A stretch of DNA of 64,000 nt, from NCBI RefSeq assembly GCF_047675955.1, contig NW_027327637.1:124001-188000 (forward strand), written 5' to 3'. The position numbers were made by a program, and so were the translations under genes. Positions 46,621 to 59,294 of this stretch are shown piece by piece. The stretch is from Chlorocebus sabaeus (Eukaryota > Chordata > Mammalia > Primates > Cercopithecidae). The first letter of the stretch is position 1, and every line of letters starts with the position of its first letter. The notes below the pieces were generated by a model, which did not search any database, was not told where the DNA came from, and saw only the letters and a list, made by a program, of their open reading frames with translations.

Positions 46621-49600
46621 CATCTCACAGAGTTACATCTTTCCCTTCAAGAAGTCTTTCGCTATGGCTGTTCTTGTGGAATTGGCAAATGGGTATTTGG
46701 AAGCCCATAGAGGGCTATGGTGAAAAAGGAAATATCTTCCGTTCAAAACTGGAAAGAAGCTTTCTGAGAAACTGCTCTGTGTTCTGTTAATTCATCTCAC
46801 AGAGTTACATCTTTAACTTCAAGAAGCCTTTCGCTAAGGCTGTTCTTGTGGATCTGGCAAAGGGATATTTGGAAGCCCATAGAGGGCTATGTTGAAAAAG
46901 GAAATATCTTCCGTTCAAAACTGGAAAGAAGTTTTCTGAGAAACTGCTCTGTGTTCTGTTAATTCATCTCACAGAGTTACATCTTTCCCTTCAGGAAGCC
47001 TTTCGCTAAGGCTGTTCTTGTGGAATTGGCAAAGGAATATTTGGAAGCCCATAGAGGGCTATGGTGAAAAAGGAAATATCTTCCGTTCAAAACTGGAAAG
47101 AAGCTTTCTGAGAAACTGCTCCGTGTTCTGTTAATTCATCTCACAGAGTTACATCTTTCCCTTCAAGAAGCCTTTCGCTAAGGCTGTTCTTGTGGAATTG
47201 GCAAAGGGATATTTGGAAGCCCATAGAGGGCTATGTTGAAAAAGGAAATATCTTCCGTTCAAAACTGGAAAGAAGCTTTCTGAGAAACTGCTCTGTGTTC
47301 TGTTAATTCATCTCAACGAGTTACATCTTTCCCTTCAAGAAGCCTTTCGCTTAGGCTGTTCTTGTGGAATTGGCAAAGGGATATTTGGAAGCCCATAGAG
47401 GGCTATGGTGAAAAAGGAAATATCTTCCGTTCAAAACTGGAAAGAAGCTTTCTGAGAAACTGCTCTGTGTTCTGTTAATTCATCTCACAGAGTTACATCT
47501 TTCCCTTCAAGAAGCCTTTCGCTAAGGCTGTTCTTTTGGAATTGGCAAAGGGATATTTGGAAGCCCATAGAGGGCTATGGAGAAAAAGGAAATATCTTCC
47601 GTTCAAAACTGGAAAGAAGCTTTCTGAGAAACTGTTCTATGTTCTGTTAATTCATCTCACAGAGTTACATCTTTCCCTTCAAGAAGCCTTTCGCTTAGGC
47701 TGTTCTTGTGGAATTGGCAAAGGGATATTTGGAAGCCCATAGAGGGCTATGGTGAAAAAGGAAATATCTTTCGTTCAAAACTGGAAAGAAGCTTTCTGAG
47801 AAACTGCTCTGTGTTCTGTTAATTCATCTCACAGAGTTACATCTTTCCCTTCAAGAAGCCTTTCGCTAAGGCTGTTCTTGTGGAATTGGCAAAGGGATAT
47901 TTGGAAGCCCATAGAGGGCTATGGTGAAAAAGGAAATATCTTTCGTTCAAAACTGGAAAGAAGCTTTCTGAGAAACTGCTCTGTGTTCTGTTAATTCATC
48001 TCACAGAGTTACATCTTTCCCTTCAAGAAGCCTTTCGCTAAGCCTGTTCTTGTGGAATTGGCAAAGGGATATTTGGAAGACCATAGAGGGCTATGGTGAA
48101 AAAGGAAATATCTTCCGTTCAAAACTGGAAAGAAGCTTTCTGAGAAACTGCTCTGTGTTCTGTTAATTCATCTCACAGAGTTACATCTTTAACTTCAAGA
48201 AGCCTTTCGCTAAGGCTGTTCTTGTGGAATTGGCAAAGGGATATTTGGAAGCCTATAGAGGGCTATGGTGAAAAAGGAAATATCTTCCGTTCAAAACTGG
48301 AAAGAAGCTTTCTGAGAAACTGCTCTGTGTTCTGTTAATTCATCTCACAGAGTTACATCTTTCCCCTCAAGAAGTCTTTCGCTATGGCTGTTCTTGTGGA
48401 ATTGGCAAAGGGGTATTTGGAAGCCCATAGAGGGCTATGGTGAAAAAGGAAATATCTTCCGTTCAAAACTGGAAAGAAGCTTTCTGAGAAACTGCTCTGT
48501 GTTCTGTTAATTCATCTCACAGACTTACATCTTTAACTTCAAGAAGCCTTTCGCTAAGGCTGTTCTTGTGGATCTGGCAAAGGGATATATGGAAGCCCAT
48601 AGAGGGCTGTGTTGAAAAAGGAAATATCTTCCGTTCAAAACTGGAAAGAAGCTTTCTGAGAAACTGCTCTGTGTTCTGTTAATTCATCTCACAGAGTTAC
48701 ATCTTTCCCTTCAGGAAGCCTTTCGCTAAGGCTGTTCTTGTGGAATTGGCAAAGGGATATTTGGAAGCCCATAGAGGGCTATGGTGAAAAAGGAAATATC
48801 TTCCGTTCAAAACTGGAGAGAAGCTTTCTGAGAAACTGTTCTATGTTCTGTTAATTCATCTCACAGAGTTACATCTTTCCCTCCAAGAAGCCTTTCGCTA
48901 TGGTTGTTCTTGTGGAATTGGCAAAGGGATATTTGGAAGCCCATAGAGGGCTATGGTGAAAAAGGAAATATCTTCCGTTCAAAACTGGAAAGAAGCTTTC
49001 TGAGAAACTGCTCTGTGTTCTGTTAATTCATCTCACAGAGTTACATCTTTAACTTCAAGAAGCCTTTCGCTAAGGCTGTTCTTGTGGAATTGGCAAAGGG
49101 ATATTTGTAAGCCCATAGAGGGCTATGGTGAAAAAGGAAATAACTTCCGTTCAAAACTGGAAAGAAGCTTTCTGAGAAACTGCTCTGTGTTCTGTTAATT
49201 CATCTCACAGAGTTATATCTTTCCCTTCAAGAAGCCTTTCGCTAAGGCTGTTCTTGTGGAATTGGCAAAGGGATATTTGGAAGCCCATAGAGGGCTATGG
49301 TGAAAAAGGAAATATCTTCCGTTCAAAACTGGAAAGAAGCTTTCTGAGAAACTGCTCTGTGTTCTGTTAATTCATCTCACAGAGTTACATCTTTCCCTTC
49401 AAGAAGCCTTTCGCTAAGGCTGTTCTTGTGGAATTGGCAAAGGGATATTTGGAAGCCCATAGAGGGCTATGGAGAAAAAGGAAATATCTTCCGTTCAAAA
49501 CTGGAAAGAAGCTTTCTGAGAAAATGTTCTATGTTCTGTTAATTCATCTCACAGAGTTACATCTTTCCCTTCAAGAAGCCTTTCGCTAAGGCTGTTCTTG

Positions 49601-50060
49601 TGGAATTGGCAAAGGGATATTTGGAAGCCCATAGAGGGCTATGGTGAAAAAGGAAATATCTTTCGTTCAAAACTGGAAAGAAGCTTTCTGAGAAACTGCT
49701 CTGTGTTCTGTTAATTCATCTCACAGAGTTACATCTTTCCCTTCAAGAAGCCTTTCGCTAAGCCTGTTCTTGTGGAAATGGCAAAGGGATATTTCGAAGC
49801 CCATAGAGGGCTATGGTGAAAATGGAAATATCTTCCGTTCAAAACTGGAAAGAAGCTTTCTGAGAAACTGCTCTGTGTTCTGTTAATTCATCTCACAGAG
49901 TTACATCTTTAACTTCAAGAAGCCTTTCGCTAAGGCTGTTCTTGTGGAATTGGCAAAGGGATATTTGGAAGCCCATAGAGGGCTATGGTGAAAAAGGAAA
50001 TATCTTCCGTTCAAAACTGGAAAGAAGCTTTCTGAGAAACTGCTCTGTGTTCTGTTAATT
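46621..50060 (+). repeat. 20-mer higher-order unit (two 10-mers), copy 1
   Basis: GTGGATCTGGC occurs at 46851 and 48571, 1,720 bp (10 monomers) apart, and GCTATGGCTG at 46661 and 48381 with the same spacing. The first 10-mer half also has CTATGTTG, AAGTTTTCTG, AAAGGAATATTTGG (47031) and CTCCGTG (47121); the second has CTGTGTTG (48607) and CCTCCAAG (48881). The halves are related but distinct, so the repeating unit is 20 monomers (3,440 bp). Confidence 0.8.
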
Positions 50061-53000
50061 CATCTCACAGAGTTACATCTTTCCCTTCAAGAAGCCTTTC
50101 GCTAAGGCTGTTCTTGTGGAATTGGCAAAGGGATATTTGGAAGCCCATAGAGGGCTATGGTGAAAAAGGAAATATCTTCCGTTCAAAACTGGAAAGAAGC
50201 TTTCTGAGAAACTGCTCTGTGTTCTGTTAATTCATCTCACAGAGTTACATCTTTCCCTTCAAGAAGCCTTTCGCTAAGGCTGTTCTTGTGGATCTGGCAA
50301 AGGTATATTTGGAAGCCCATAGAGGGCTATGTTGAAAAAGGAAATATCTTCCGTTCAAAACTGGAAAGAAGTTTTCTGAGAAACTGCTCTGTGTTCTGTT
50401 AATTCATCTCACAGAGTTACATCTTTCCCTTCAGGAAGCCTTTCGCTAAGGCTGTTCTTGTGGAATTGGCAAAGGAATATTTGGAAGCCCATAGAGGGCT
50501 ATGGTGAAAAAGGAAATATCTTCCGTTCAAAACTGGAAAGAAGCTTTCTGAGAAACTGCTCCGTGTTCTGTTAATTCATCTCACAGAGTTACATCTTTCC
50601 CTTCAAGAAGCCTTTCGCTAAGGCTGTTCTTGTGGAATTGGCAAAGGGATATTTGGAAGCCCATAGAGGGCTATGTTGAAAAAGGAAATATCTTCCGTTC
50701 AAAACTGGAAAGAAGCTTTCTGAGAAACTGCTCTGTGTTCTGTTAATTCATCTCAACGAGTTACATCTTTCCCTTCAAGAAGCCTTTCGCTTAGGCTGTT
50801 CTTGTGGAATTGGCAAAGGGATATTTGGAAGCCCATAGAGGGCTATGGTGAAAAAGGAAATATCTTCCGTTCAAAACTGGAAAGAAGCTTTCTGAGAAAC
50901 TGCTCTGTGTTCTGTTAATTCATCTCACAGAGTTACATCTTTCCCTTCAAGAAGCCTTTCGCTAAGGCTGTTCTTGTGGAATTGGCAAAGGGATATTTGG
51001 AAGCCCATAGAGGGCTATGGAGAAAAAGGAAATATCTTCCGTTCAAAACTGGAAAGAAGCTTTCCTAGAAACTGTTCTATGTTCTGTTAATTCATCTCAC
51101 AGAGTTACATCTTTCCCTTCAAGAAGCCTTTCGCTTAGGCTGTTCTTGTGGAATTGGCAAAGGGATATTTGGAAGCCCATAGAGGGCTATGGTGAAAAAG
51201 GAAATATCTTTCGTTCAAAACTGGAAAGAAGCTTTCTGAGAAACTGCTCTGTGTTCTGTTAATTCATCTCACAGAGTTACATCTTTCCCTTCAAGAAGCC
51301 TTTCGCTAAGGCTGTTCTTGTGGAATTGGCAAAGGGATATTTGGAAGCCCATAGAGGGCTATGGTGAAAAAGGAAATATCTTTCGTTCAAAACTGGAAAG
51401 AAGCTTTCTGAGAAACTGCTCTGTGTTCTGTTAATTCATCTCACAGAGTTACATCTTTCCCTTCAAGAAGCCTTTCGCTAAGCCTGTTCTTGTGGAATTG
51501 GCAAAGGGATATTTCGAAGCCCATAGAGGGCTATGGTGAAAAAGGAAATATCTTCCGTTCAAAACTGGAAAGAAGCTTTCTGAGAAACTGCTCTGTGTTC
51601 TGTTAATTCATCTCACAGAGTTACATCTTTACCTTCAAGAAGCCTTTCGCTAAGGCTGTTCTTGTGGAATTGGCAAAGGGATATTTGGAAGCCCATAGAG
51701 GGCTATGGTGAAAAAGGAAATATCTTCCGTTCAAAACTGGAAAGAAGCTTTCTGAGAAACTGCTCTGTGTTCTGTTAATTCATCTCACAGAGTTACATCT
51801 TTCCCCTCAAGAAGTCTTTCGCTATGGCTGTTCTTGTGGAATTGGCAAAGGGTATTTGGAAGCCCATAGAGGGCTATGGTGAGAAAGGAAATATCTTCCG
51901 TTCAAAACTGGAAAGAAGCTTTCTGAGAAACTGCTCTGTGTTCTGTTAATTCATCTCACAGAGTTACATCTTTAACTTCAAGAAGCCTTTCGCTAAGGCT
52001 GTTCTTGTGGATCTGGCAAAGGGATATTTGGAAGCCCATAGAGGGCTGTGTTGAAAAAGGAAATATCTTCCGTTCAAAACTGGAAAGAAGCTTTCTGAGA
52101 AACTGCTCTGTGTTCTGTTAATTCATCTCACAGAGTTACATCTTTCCCTTCAGGAAGCCTTTCGCTAAGGCTGTTCTTGTGGAATTGGCAAAGGGATATT
52201 TGGAAGCCCATAGAGGGCTATGGTGAAAAAGGAAATATCTTCCGTTCAAAACTGGAAAGAAGCTATCTGAGAAACTGCTCTGTGCTCTGTTAATTCATCT
52301 CACAGAGTTACATCTTTCCCTTCAAGAAACCTTTCGCTAAGGCTGTTCTTGTGGAATTGGCAAAGGGATATTTGGAAGCCCATAGAGGGCTATGTTGAAA
52401 AAGGAAATATCTTCCGTTCAAAACTGGAAAGAAGCTTTCTGAGAAACTGCTCTGTGTTCTGTTAATTCATCTCAACGAGTTACATCTTTCCCTTCAAGAA
52501 GGCTTTCGCTTAGGCTGTTCTTGTGGAATTGGCAAAGGGATATTTGGAAGCCCATAGAGGGCTATGTTGAAAAAGGAAATATCTTCCGTTCAAAACTGGA
52601 AAGAAGCTTTCTGAGAAACTGCTCTGTGTTCTGTTAATTCATCTCACAGAGTTACATCTTTCCCTTCAAGAAGCCTTTCGCTAAGGCTGTTCTTGTGGAA
52701 TTGGCAAAGGGATATTTGGAAGCCCATAGAGGGCTATGGAGAAAAAGGAAATATCTTCCGTTCAAAACTGGAAAGAAGCTTTCTGAGAAACTGTTCTATG
52801 TATGTTAATTCATCTCACAGAGTTACATCTTTCCCTTCAAGAAGCCTTTCGCTTAGGCTGTTCTTGTGGAATTGGCAAAGGGATATTTGGAAGCCCATAG
52901 AGGTCTATGGTGAAAAAGGAAATATCTTCCGTTCAAAACTGGAAAGAAGCTTTCTGAGAAACTGCTCTGTGTTCTGTTAATTCATCTCACAGAGTTACAT

Positions 53001-53500
53001 CTTTCCCTTCAAGAAGCCTTTCGCTAAGGCTGTTCTTGTGGATTTGGCAAAGGGATATTTGGAAGCCCATAGAGGGCTATGGTGAAAAAGGAAATATCTT
53101 CCGTTCAAAACTGGAAAGAAGCTTTCTGAGAAACTGCTCTGTGTTCTGTTAATTCATCTCACAGAGTTACATCTTTCCCTTCAAGAAGCCTTTCGCTAAG
53201 GCTGTTCTTGTGGAATTGGCAAAGGGATATTTGGAAGCCCATAGAGGGCTATGGTGAAAAAGGAAATATCTTCCGTTCAAAACTGGAAAGAAGCTTTCTG
53301 AGAAACTGCTCTGTGTTCTGTTAATTCATCTCACAGAGTTACATCTTTAACTTCAAGAAGCCTTTCGCTAAGGCTGTTCTTGTGGAATTGGCAAAGGGAT
53401 ATTTGGAAGCCCATAGAGGGCTATGGAGAAAAAGGAAATATCTTCCGTTCAAAACTGGAAAGAAGCTTTCTGAGAAACTGTTCTATGTTCTGTTAATTCA
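50061..53500 (+). repeat. 20-mer higher-order unit, copy 2
   Basis: The same markers recur 3,440 bp on: GATCTGG 50291 and 52010, GCTATGGCTG 51821, AAAGGAATATTTGG 50471, CTCCGTG 50561, CAACGAG 50754 and CTGTGTTG at about 52,046. Single-base deletions near 51,851 and 52,801 explain the 3,439-bp offsets at the end. HindIII is lost near 52,262 (GAAGCTATCTG). Confidence 0.8.
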
Positions 53501-55740
53501 TCTCACAGAGTTACATCTTTCCCATCAAGAAGCCTTTCGCTAAGGCTGTTCTTGTGGAATTGGCAAAGGGATATTTGGAAGCCCATAGAGGGCTATGGTG
53601 AAAAAGGAAATATCTTCCGTTCAAAACTGGAAAGAAGCTTTCTGAGAAACTGCTCTGTGTTCTGTTAATTCATCTCACAGAGTTACATCTTTCCTTTCAA
53701 GGAGCCTTTCGCTAACGCTGTTCTTGTGGAATTGGCAAAGGGATATTTGGAAGCCCATAGAGGGCTGTGGTGAAATAGGAAATATCTTCCGTTCAAAACT
53801 GGAAAGAAGCTTTCTGAGAAACTGCTCTGTGTTCTGTTAATTCATCTCACAGAGATACATCTTTCCCTTCAAGAAGCCTTTCGCTAAGGCTGTTCTTGTG
53901 GAATTGGCAAAGGGATATTTGGAAGCCCATAGAAGGCTATGGTGAAAAAGGAAATATCTTCCGTTCAAAACTGGAAAGAAGCTTTCTGAGAAACTGCTCT
54001 GTGTTCTGTTAATTCATCTCACAGAGTTACATCTTTCCCTTCAAGAAGCCTTTCGCTAAGGCTGTTCTTGTGGAATTGGCAAAGGGATATTTGGAAGCCC
54101 ATAGAGGGCTATGGTGAAAAAGGAAATATCTTCCGTTCAAAACTGGAGAGAAGCTTTCTGAGAAACTGTTCTATGTTCTGTTAATTCATCTCACAGAGTT
54201 ACATCTTTCCCTCCAAGAAGCCTTTCGCTAAGGTTGTTCTTGTGGAATTGGCAAAGGGATATTTGGAAGACCATAGAGGGCTATGGTGAAAAAGGAAATA
54301 TCTTCCGTTCAAAACTGGAAAGAAGCTTTCTGAGAAACTGCTCTGTGTTCTGTTAATTCATCTCACAGAGTTATATCTTTAACTTCAAGAAGCCTTTCGC
54401 TAAGGCTGTTCTTGTGGAATTGGCAAAGGGATATTTGTAAGCCCATAGAGGGCTATGGTGAAAAAGGAAATATCTTCCGTTCAAAACTGGAAAGAAGCTT
54501 TCTGAGAAACTGCTCTGTGTTCTGTTAATTCATCTCACAGAGTTACATCTTTCCCTTCAAGAAGCCTTTCGCTAAGGCTGTTCTTGTGGAATTGGCAAAG
54601 GGATATTTGGAAGCCCATAGAGGGCTATGTTGAAAAAGGAAATATCTTCCGTTCAAAACTGGAAAGAAGCTTTCTGAGAAACTGCTCTGTGTTCTGTTAA
54701 TTCATCTCAACGAGTTACATCTTTCCCTTCAAGAAGACTTTCGCTTAGGCTGTTCTTGTGGAATTGGCAAAGGGATATTTGGAAGCCCATAGAGGGCTAT
54801 GTTGAAAAAGGAAATATCTTCCGTTCAAAACTGGAAAGAAGCTTTCTGAGAAACTGCTCTGTGTTCTGTTAATTCATCTCACAGAGTTACATCTTTCCCT
54901 TCAAGAAGCCTTTCGCTAAGGCTGTTCTTGTGGAATTGGCAAAGGGATATTTGGAAGCCCCTAGAGGGCTATGGAGAAAAAGGAAATATCTTCCGTTCAA
55001 AACTGGAAAGAAGCTTTCTGAGAAACTGTTCTATGTTCTGTTAATTCATCTCACAGAGTTACATCTTTCCCTTCAAGAAGCCTTTCGCTTAGGCTGTTCT
55101 TGTGGAATTGGCAAAGGGATATTTGGAAGCCCTTAGAGGGCTATGGTGAAAAAGGAAATATCTTCCGTTCAAAACTGGAAAGAAGCTTTCTGAGAAACTG
55201 CTCTGTGTTCTGTTAATTCATCTCACAGAGTTACATCTTTCCCTTCAAGAAGCCTTTCGCTAAGGCTGTTCTTGTGGAATTGGCAAAGGGATATTTGGAA
55301 GCCCATAGAGGGCTATGGTGAAAAAGGAAATATCTTTCGTTCAAAACTGGAAAGAAGCTTTTTGAGAAACTGCTCTGTGTTCTGTTAATTCATCTCACAG
55401 AGTTACATCTTTCCCTTCAAGAAGCCTTTCGCTAAGCCTGTTCTTGTGGAATTTCAAAGGGATATTTCGAAGCCCATAGAGGGCTATGGTGAGAAAGGAA
55501 ATATCTTCCGTTCAAAACTGGAAAGAAGCTTTCTGAGAAACTGCTCTGTGTTCTCTTAATTCATCTCACAGAGTTACATCTTTACCTTCAAGAAGCCTTT
55601 CGCTAAGGCTGTTCTTGTGGAATTGGCAAAGGGATATTTGGAAGCCCATAGAGGGCTATGGTGAAAAAGGAAATATCTTCCGTTCAAAACTGGAAAGAAG
55701 CTTTCTGAGTAACTGCTCTGTGTTCTGTTAATTCATCTCA
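53501..55740 (+). repeat. About 13 monomers inserted between higher-order copies
   Basis: The spacing between successive first-half markers grows from 20 to 33 monomers here (50291 to 55964), so about 13 monomers interrupt the regular pattern. The segment has its own CAACGAG monomer at 54708 and a GGAGAAAAAGG / CGCTTAGG pair from 54930. A 1-bp deletion in GGAATTTCAAAGG lies near 55,453. Content is ordinary alphoid with no gene. Confidence 0.7.
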
Positions 55741-58700
55741 CAGAGTTACATCTTTCCCTTCAAGAAGTCTTTCGCTATGGCTGTTCTTGTGGAATTGGCA
55801 AAGGGGTATTTGGAAGCCCATAGAGGGCTATGGTGAAAAAGGAAATATCTTCCGTTCAAAACTGGAAAGAAGCTTTCTGAGAAACTGCTCTGTGTTCTGT
55901 TAATTCATCTCACAGAGTTACATCTTTAACTTCAAGAAGCCTTTCGCTAAGGCTGTTCTTGTGGATCTGGCAAAGGGATATTTGGAAGCCCATAGAGGGC
56001 TATGTTGAAAAAGGAAATATCGTCCGTTCAAAACTGGAAAGAAGTTTTCTGAGAAACTGCTCTGTGTTCTGTTAATTCATCTCACAGAGTTACATCTTTC
56101 CCTTCAGGAAGCCTTTCGCTAAGGCTGTTCTTGTGGAATTGGCAAAGGGATATTTGGAAGCCCATAGAGGGCTATGGTGAAAAAGGAAATATCTTCCGTT
56201 CAAAACTGGAAAGAAGCTTTCTGAGAAACTGCTCCGTGTTCTGTTAATTCATCTCACAGAGTTACATCTTTCCCTTCAAGAAGCCTTTCGCTAAGGCTGT
56301 TCTTGTGGAATTGGAAAAGGGATATTTGGAAGCCCATAGAGGGCTATGGTGAAAAAGGAAATATCTTCCGTTCAAAACTGGAGAGAAGCTTTCTGAGAAA
56401 CTGCTCTGTGTTCTGTTAATTCATCTCACAGAGTTACATCTTTCCCTTCAAGAAGCCTTTCGCTAAGGTTGTTCTTGTGGAATTGGCAAAGGGATATTTG
56501 GAAGCCCATAGAGGGCTATGGTGAAAAAGGAAATATCTTCCGTTCAAAACTGGAAAGAAGCTTTCTGAGAAACTGCTCTGTGTTCTGTTAATTCATCTCA
56601 CAGAGTTACATCTTTCCCTTCAAGAAGCCTTTCGCTAAGGCTGTTCTTGTGGAATTGGCAAAGGGATATTTGGAAGCCCATAGAGGGCTATGGAGAAAAA
56701 GGAAATATCTTCCGTTCAAAACTGGAAAGAAGCTTTCTGAGAAACTGTTCTGTGTTCTGTTAATTCATCTCACAGAGTTACATCTTTCCCTTCAAGAAGC
56801 CTTTCGCTTAGGCTGTTCTTGTGGAATTGGCAAAGGGATATTTGGAAGCCCATAGAGGGCTATGGTGAAAAAGGAAATATCTTTCGTTCAAAACTGGAAA
56901 GAAGCTTTCTGAGAAACTGCTCTGTGTTCTGTTAATTCATCTCACAGAGTTACATCTTTCCCTTCAAGAAGCCTTTCGCTAAGGCTGTTCTTGTGGAATT
57001 GGCAAAGGGATATTTGGAAGCCCATAGAGGGCTATGGTGAAAAAGGAAATATCTTTCGTTCAAAACTGGAAAGAAGCTTTCTGAGAAACTGCTCTGTGTT
57101 CTGTTAATTCATCTCACAGAGTTACATCTTTCCCTTCAAGAAGCCTTTCGCTAAGCCTGTTCTTGTGAAATTGGCAAAGGGATATTTCGAAGCCCATAGA
57201 GGGCTATGGTGAAAAAGGAAATATCTTCCGTTCAAAACTGGAAAGAAGCTTTCTGAGAAACTGCTCTGTGTTCTGTTAATTCATCTCACAGAGTTACATC
57301 TTTACCTTCAAGAAGCCTTTCGCTAAGGCTGTTCTTGTGGAATTGGCAAAGGGATATTTGGAAGCCCATAGAGGGCTATGGTGAAAATGGAAATATCTTC
57401 CGTTCAAAACTGGAAAGAAGCTTTCTGAGAAACTGCTCTGTGTTCTGTTAATTCATCTCACAGAGTTACATCTTTCCCCTCAAGAAGTCTTTCGCTATGG
57501 CTGTTCTTGTGGAATTGGCAAAGGGGTATTTGGAAGCCCATAGAGGGCTATGGTGAAAAAGGAAATATCTTCCGTTCAAAACTGGAAAGAAGCTTTCTGA
57601 GAAACTGCTCTGTGTTCTGTTAATTCATCTCACAGAGTTACATCTTTAACTTCAAGAAGCCTTTCGCTAAGGCTGTTCTTGTGGATCTGGCAAAGGGATA
57701 TTTGGAAGCCCATAGAGGGCTGTGTTGAAAAAGGAATTATCTTCCGTTCAAAACTGGAAAGAAGCTTTCTGAGAAACTGCTCTGTGTTCTGTTAATTCAT
57801 CTCACAGAGTTACATCTTTCCCTTCAAGAAGCCTTTCGCTAAGGCTGTTCTTGTGGAATTGGCAAAGGGATATTTGGAAGCCCATAGAGGGCTATGGTGA
57901 AAAAGGAAATATCTTCCGTTCAAAACTGGAAAGAAGCTTTCTGAGAAACTGCTCTGTGTTCTGTTAATCCATCTCACAGAGTTACATCTTTCCCTTCAAG
58001 AAGCCTTTCGCTAAGGCTGTTCTTGTGGAATTGGCAAAGGGATATTTGGAAGCCCATAGAGGGCTATGGTGAAAAAGGAAATATCTTCCGTTCAAAACTG
58101 GAAAGAAGCTTTCTGAGAAACTGCTCTGTGTTCTGTTAATTCATCTCACAGAGTTACATCTTTCCCTTCAAGAAGCCTTTCGCTAAGGCTGTTCTTGTGG
58201 AATTGGCAAAGGGATATTTGGAAGCCCATAGAGGGCTATGGTGAAAAAGGAAATATCTTCCGTTCAAAACTGGAAAGAAGCTTTCTGAGAAACTGCTCTG
58301 TGTTCTGTTAATTCATCTCACAGAGTTACATCTTTCCCTTCAAGAAGCCTTTCGCTAAGGCTGTTCTTGTGGAATTGGCAAAGGGATATTTGGAACCCCT
58401 AGAGGGCTATGGTGAAAAAGGAAATATCTTCCGTTCAAAACTGGAAAGAAGCTTTCTGAGAAACTGCTCTGTGTTCTGTTAATTCATCTCACAGAGTTAC
58501 ATCTTTCCCTTCAAGAAGCCTTTCGCTAAGGCTGTTCTTGTGGAATTGGCAAAGGGATATTTGGAAGCCCATAGAGGGCTATGGTGAAAAAGGAAATATC
58601 TTCCGTTCAAAACTGGAAAGAAGCTTTCTGAGAAACTGCTCTGTGTTCTGTTAATTCATCTCACAGAGTTACATCTTTAACTTCAAGAAGCCTTTCGCTA

Positions 58701-59290
58701 AGGCTGTTCTTGTGGAATTGGCAAAGGGATATTTGGAAGCCCATAGAGGGCTATGGAGAAAAAGGAAATATCTTCCGTTCAAAACTGGAAAGAAGCTTTC
58801 TGAGAAACTGTTCTATGTTCTGTTAATTCATCTCACAGAGTTACATCTTTCCCTTCAAGAAGCCTTTCGCTAAGGCTGTTCTTGTGGAATTGGCAAAGGG
58901 ATATTTGGAAGCCCATAGAGGGCTATGGTGAAAAAGGAAATATCTTTCGTTCAAAACTGGAAAGAAGCTTTCTGAGAAACTGCTCTGTGTTCTGTTAATT
59001 CATCTCACAGAGTTACATCTTTCCCTTCAAGAAGCCTTTCGCTAAGGCTGTTCTTGTGGAATTGGCAAAGGGATATTTGGAAGCCCATAGAGGGCTATGG
59101 TGAAAAAGGAAATATCTTCCGTTCAAAACTGGAAAGAATCTTTCTGAGAAACTGCTCTGCGTTCTGTTAATTCATCTCACAGAGTTACATCTTTAACTTC
59201 AAGAAGCCTTTCGCTAAGGCTGTTCTTGTGGAATTGGCAAAGGGATATTTGGAAGCCCATAGAGGGCTATGGTGAAAAAGGAAATATCTT
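55741..59290 (+). repeat. 20-mer higher-order unit, copy 3 and its tail
   Basis: First-half markers GCTATGG (55774), GATCTGG (55964), AAGTTTTCTG (about 56,041) and CTCCGTG (about 56,232) are followed 1,720 bp later by second-half markers GCTATGG (57494), GATCTGG (57684) and CTGTGTTG (57720). After about 58 kb the segment turns into plain consensus-like monomers with one ACCCCTAG (58395). Confidence 0.75.
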
Positions 59291-59294
59291 CGGT

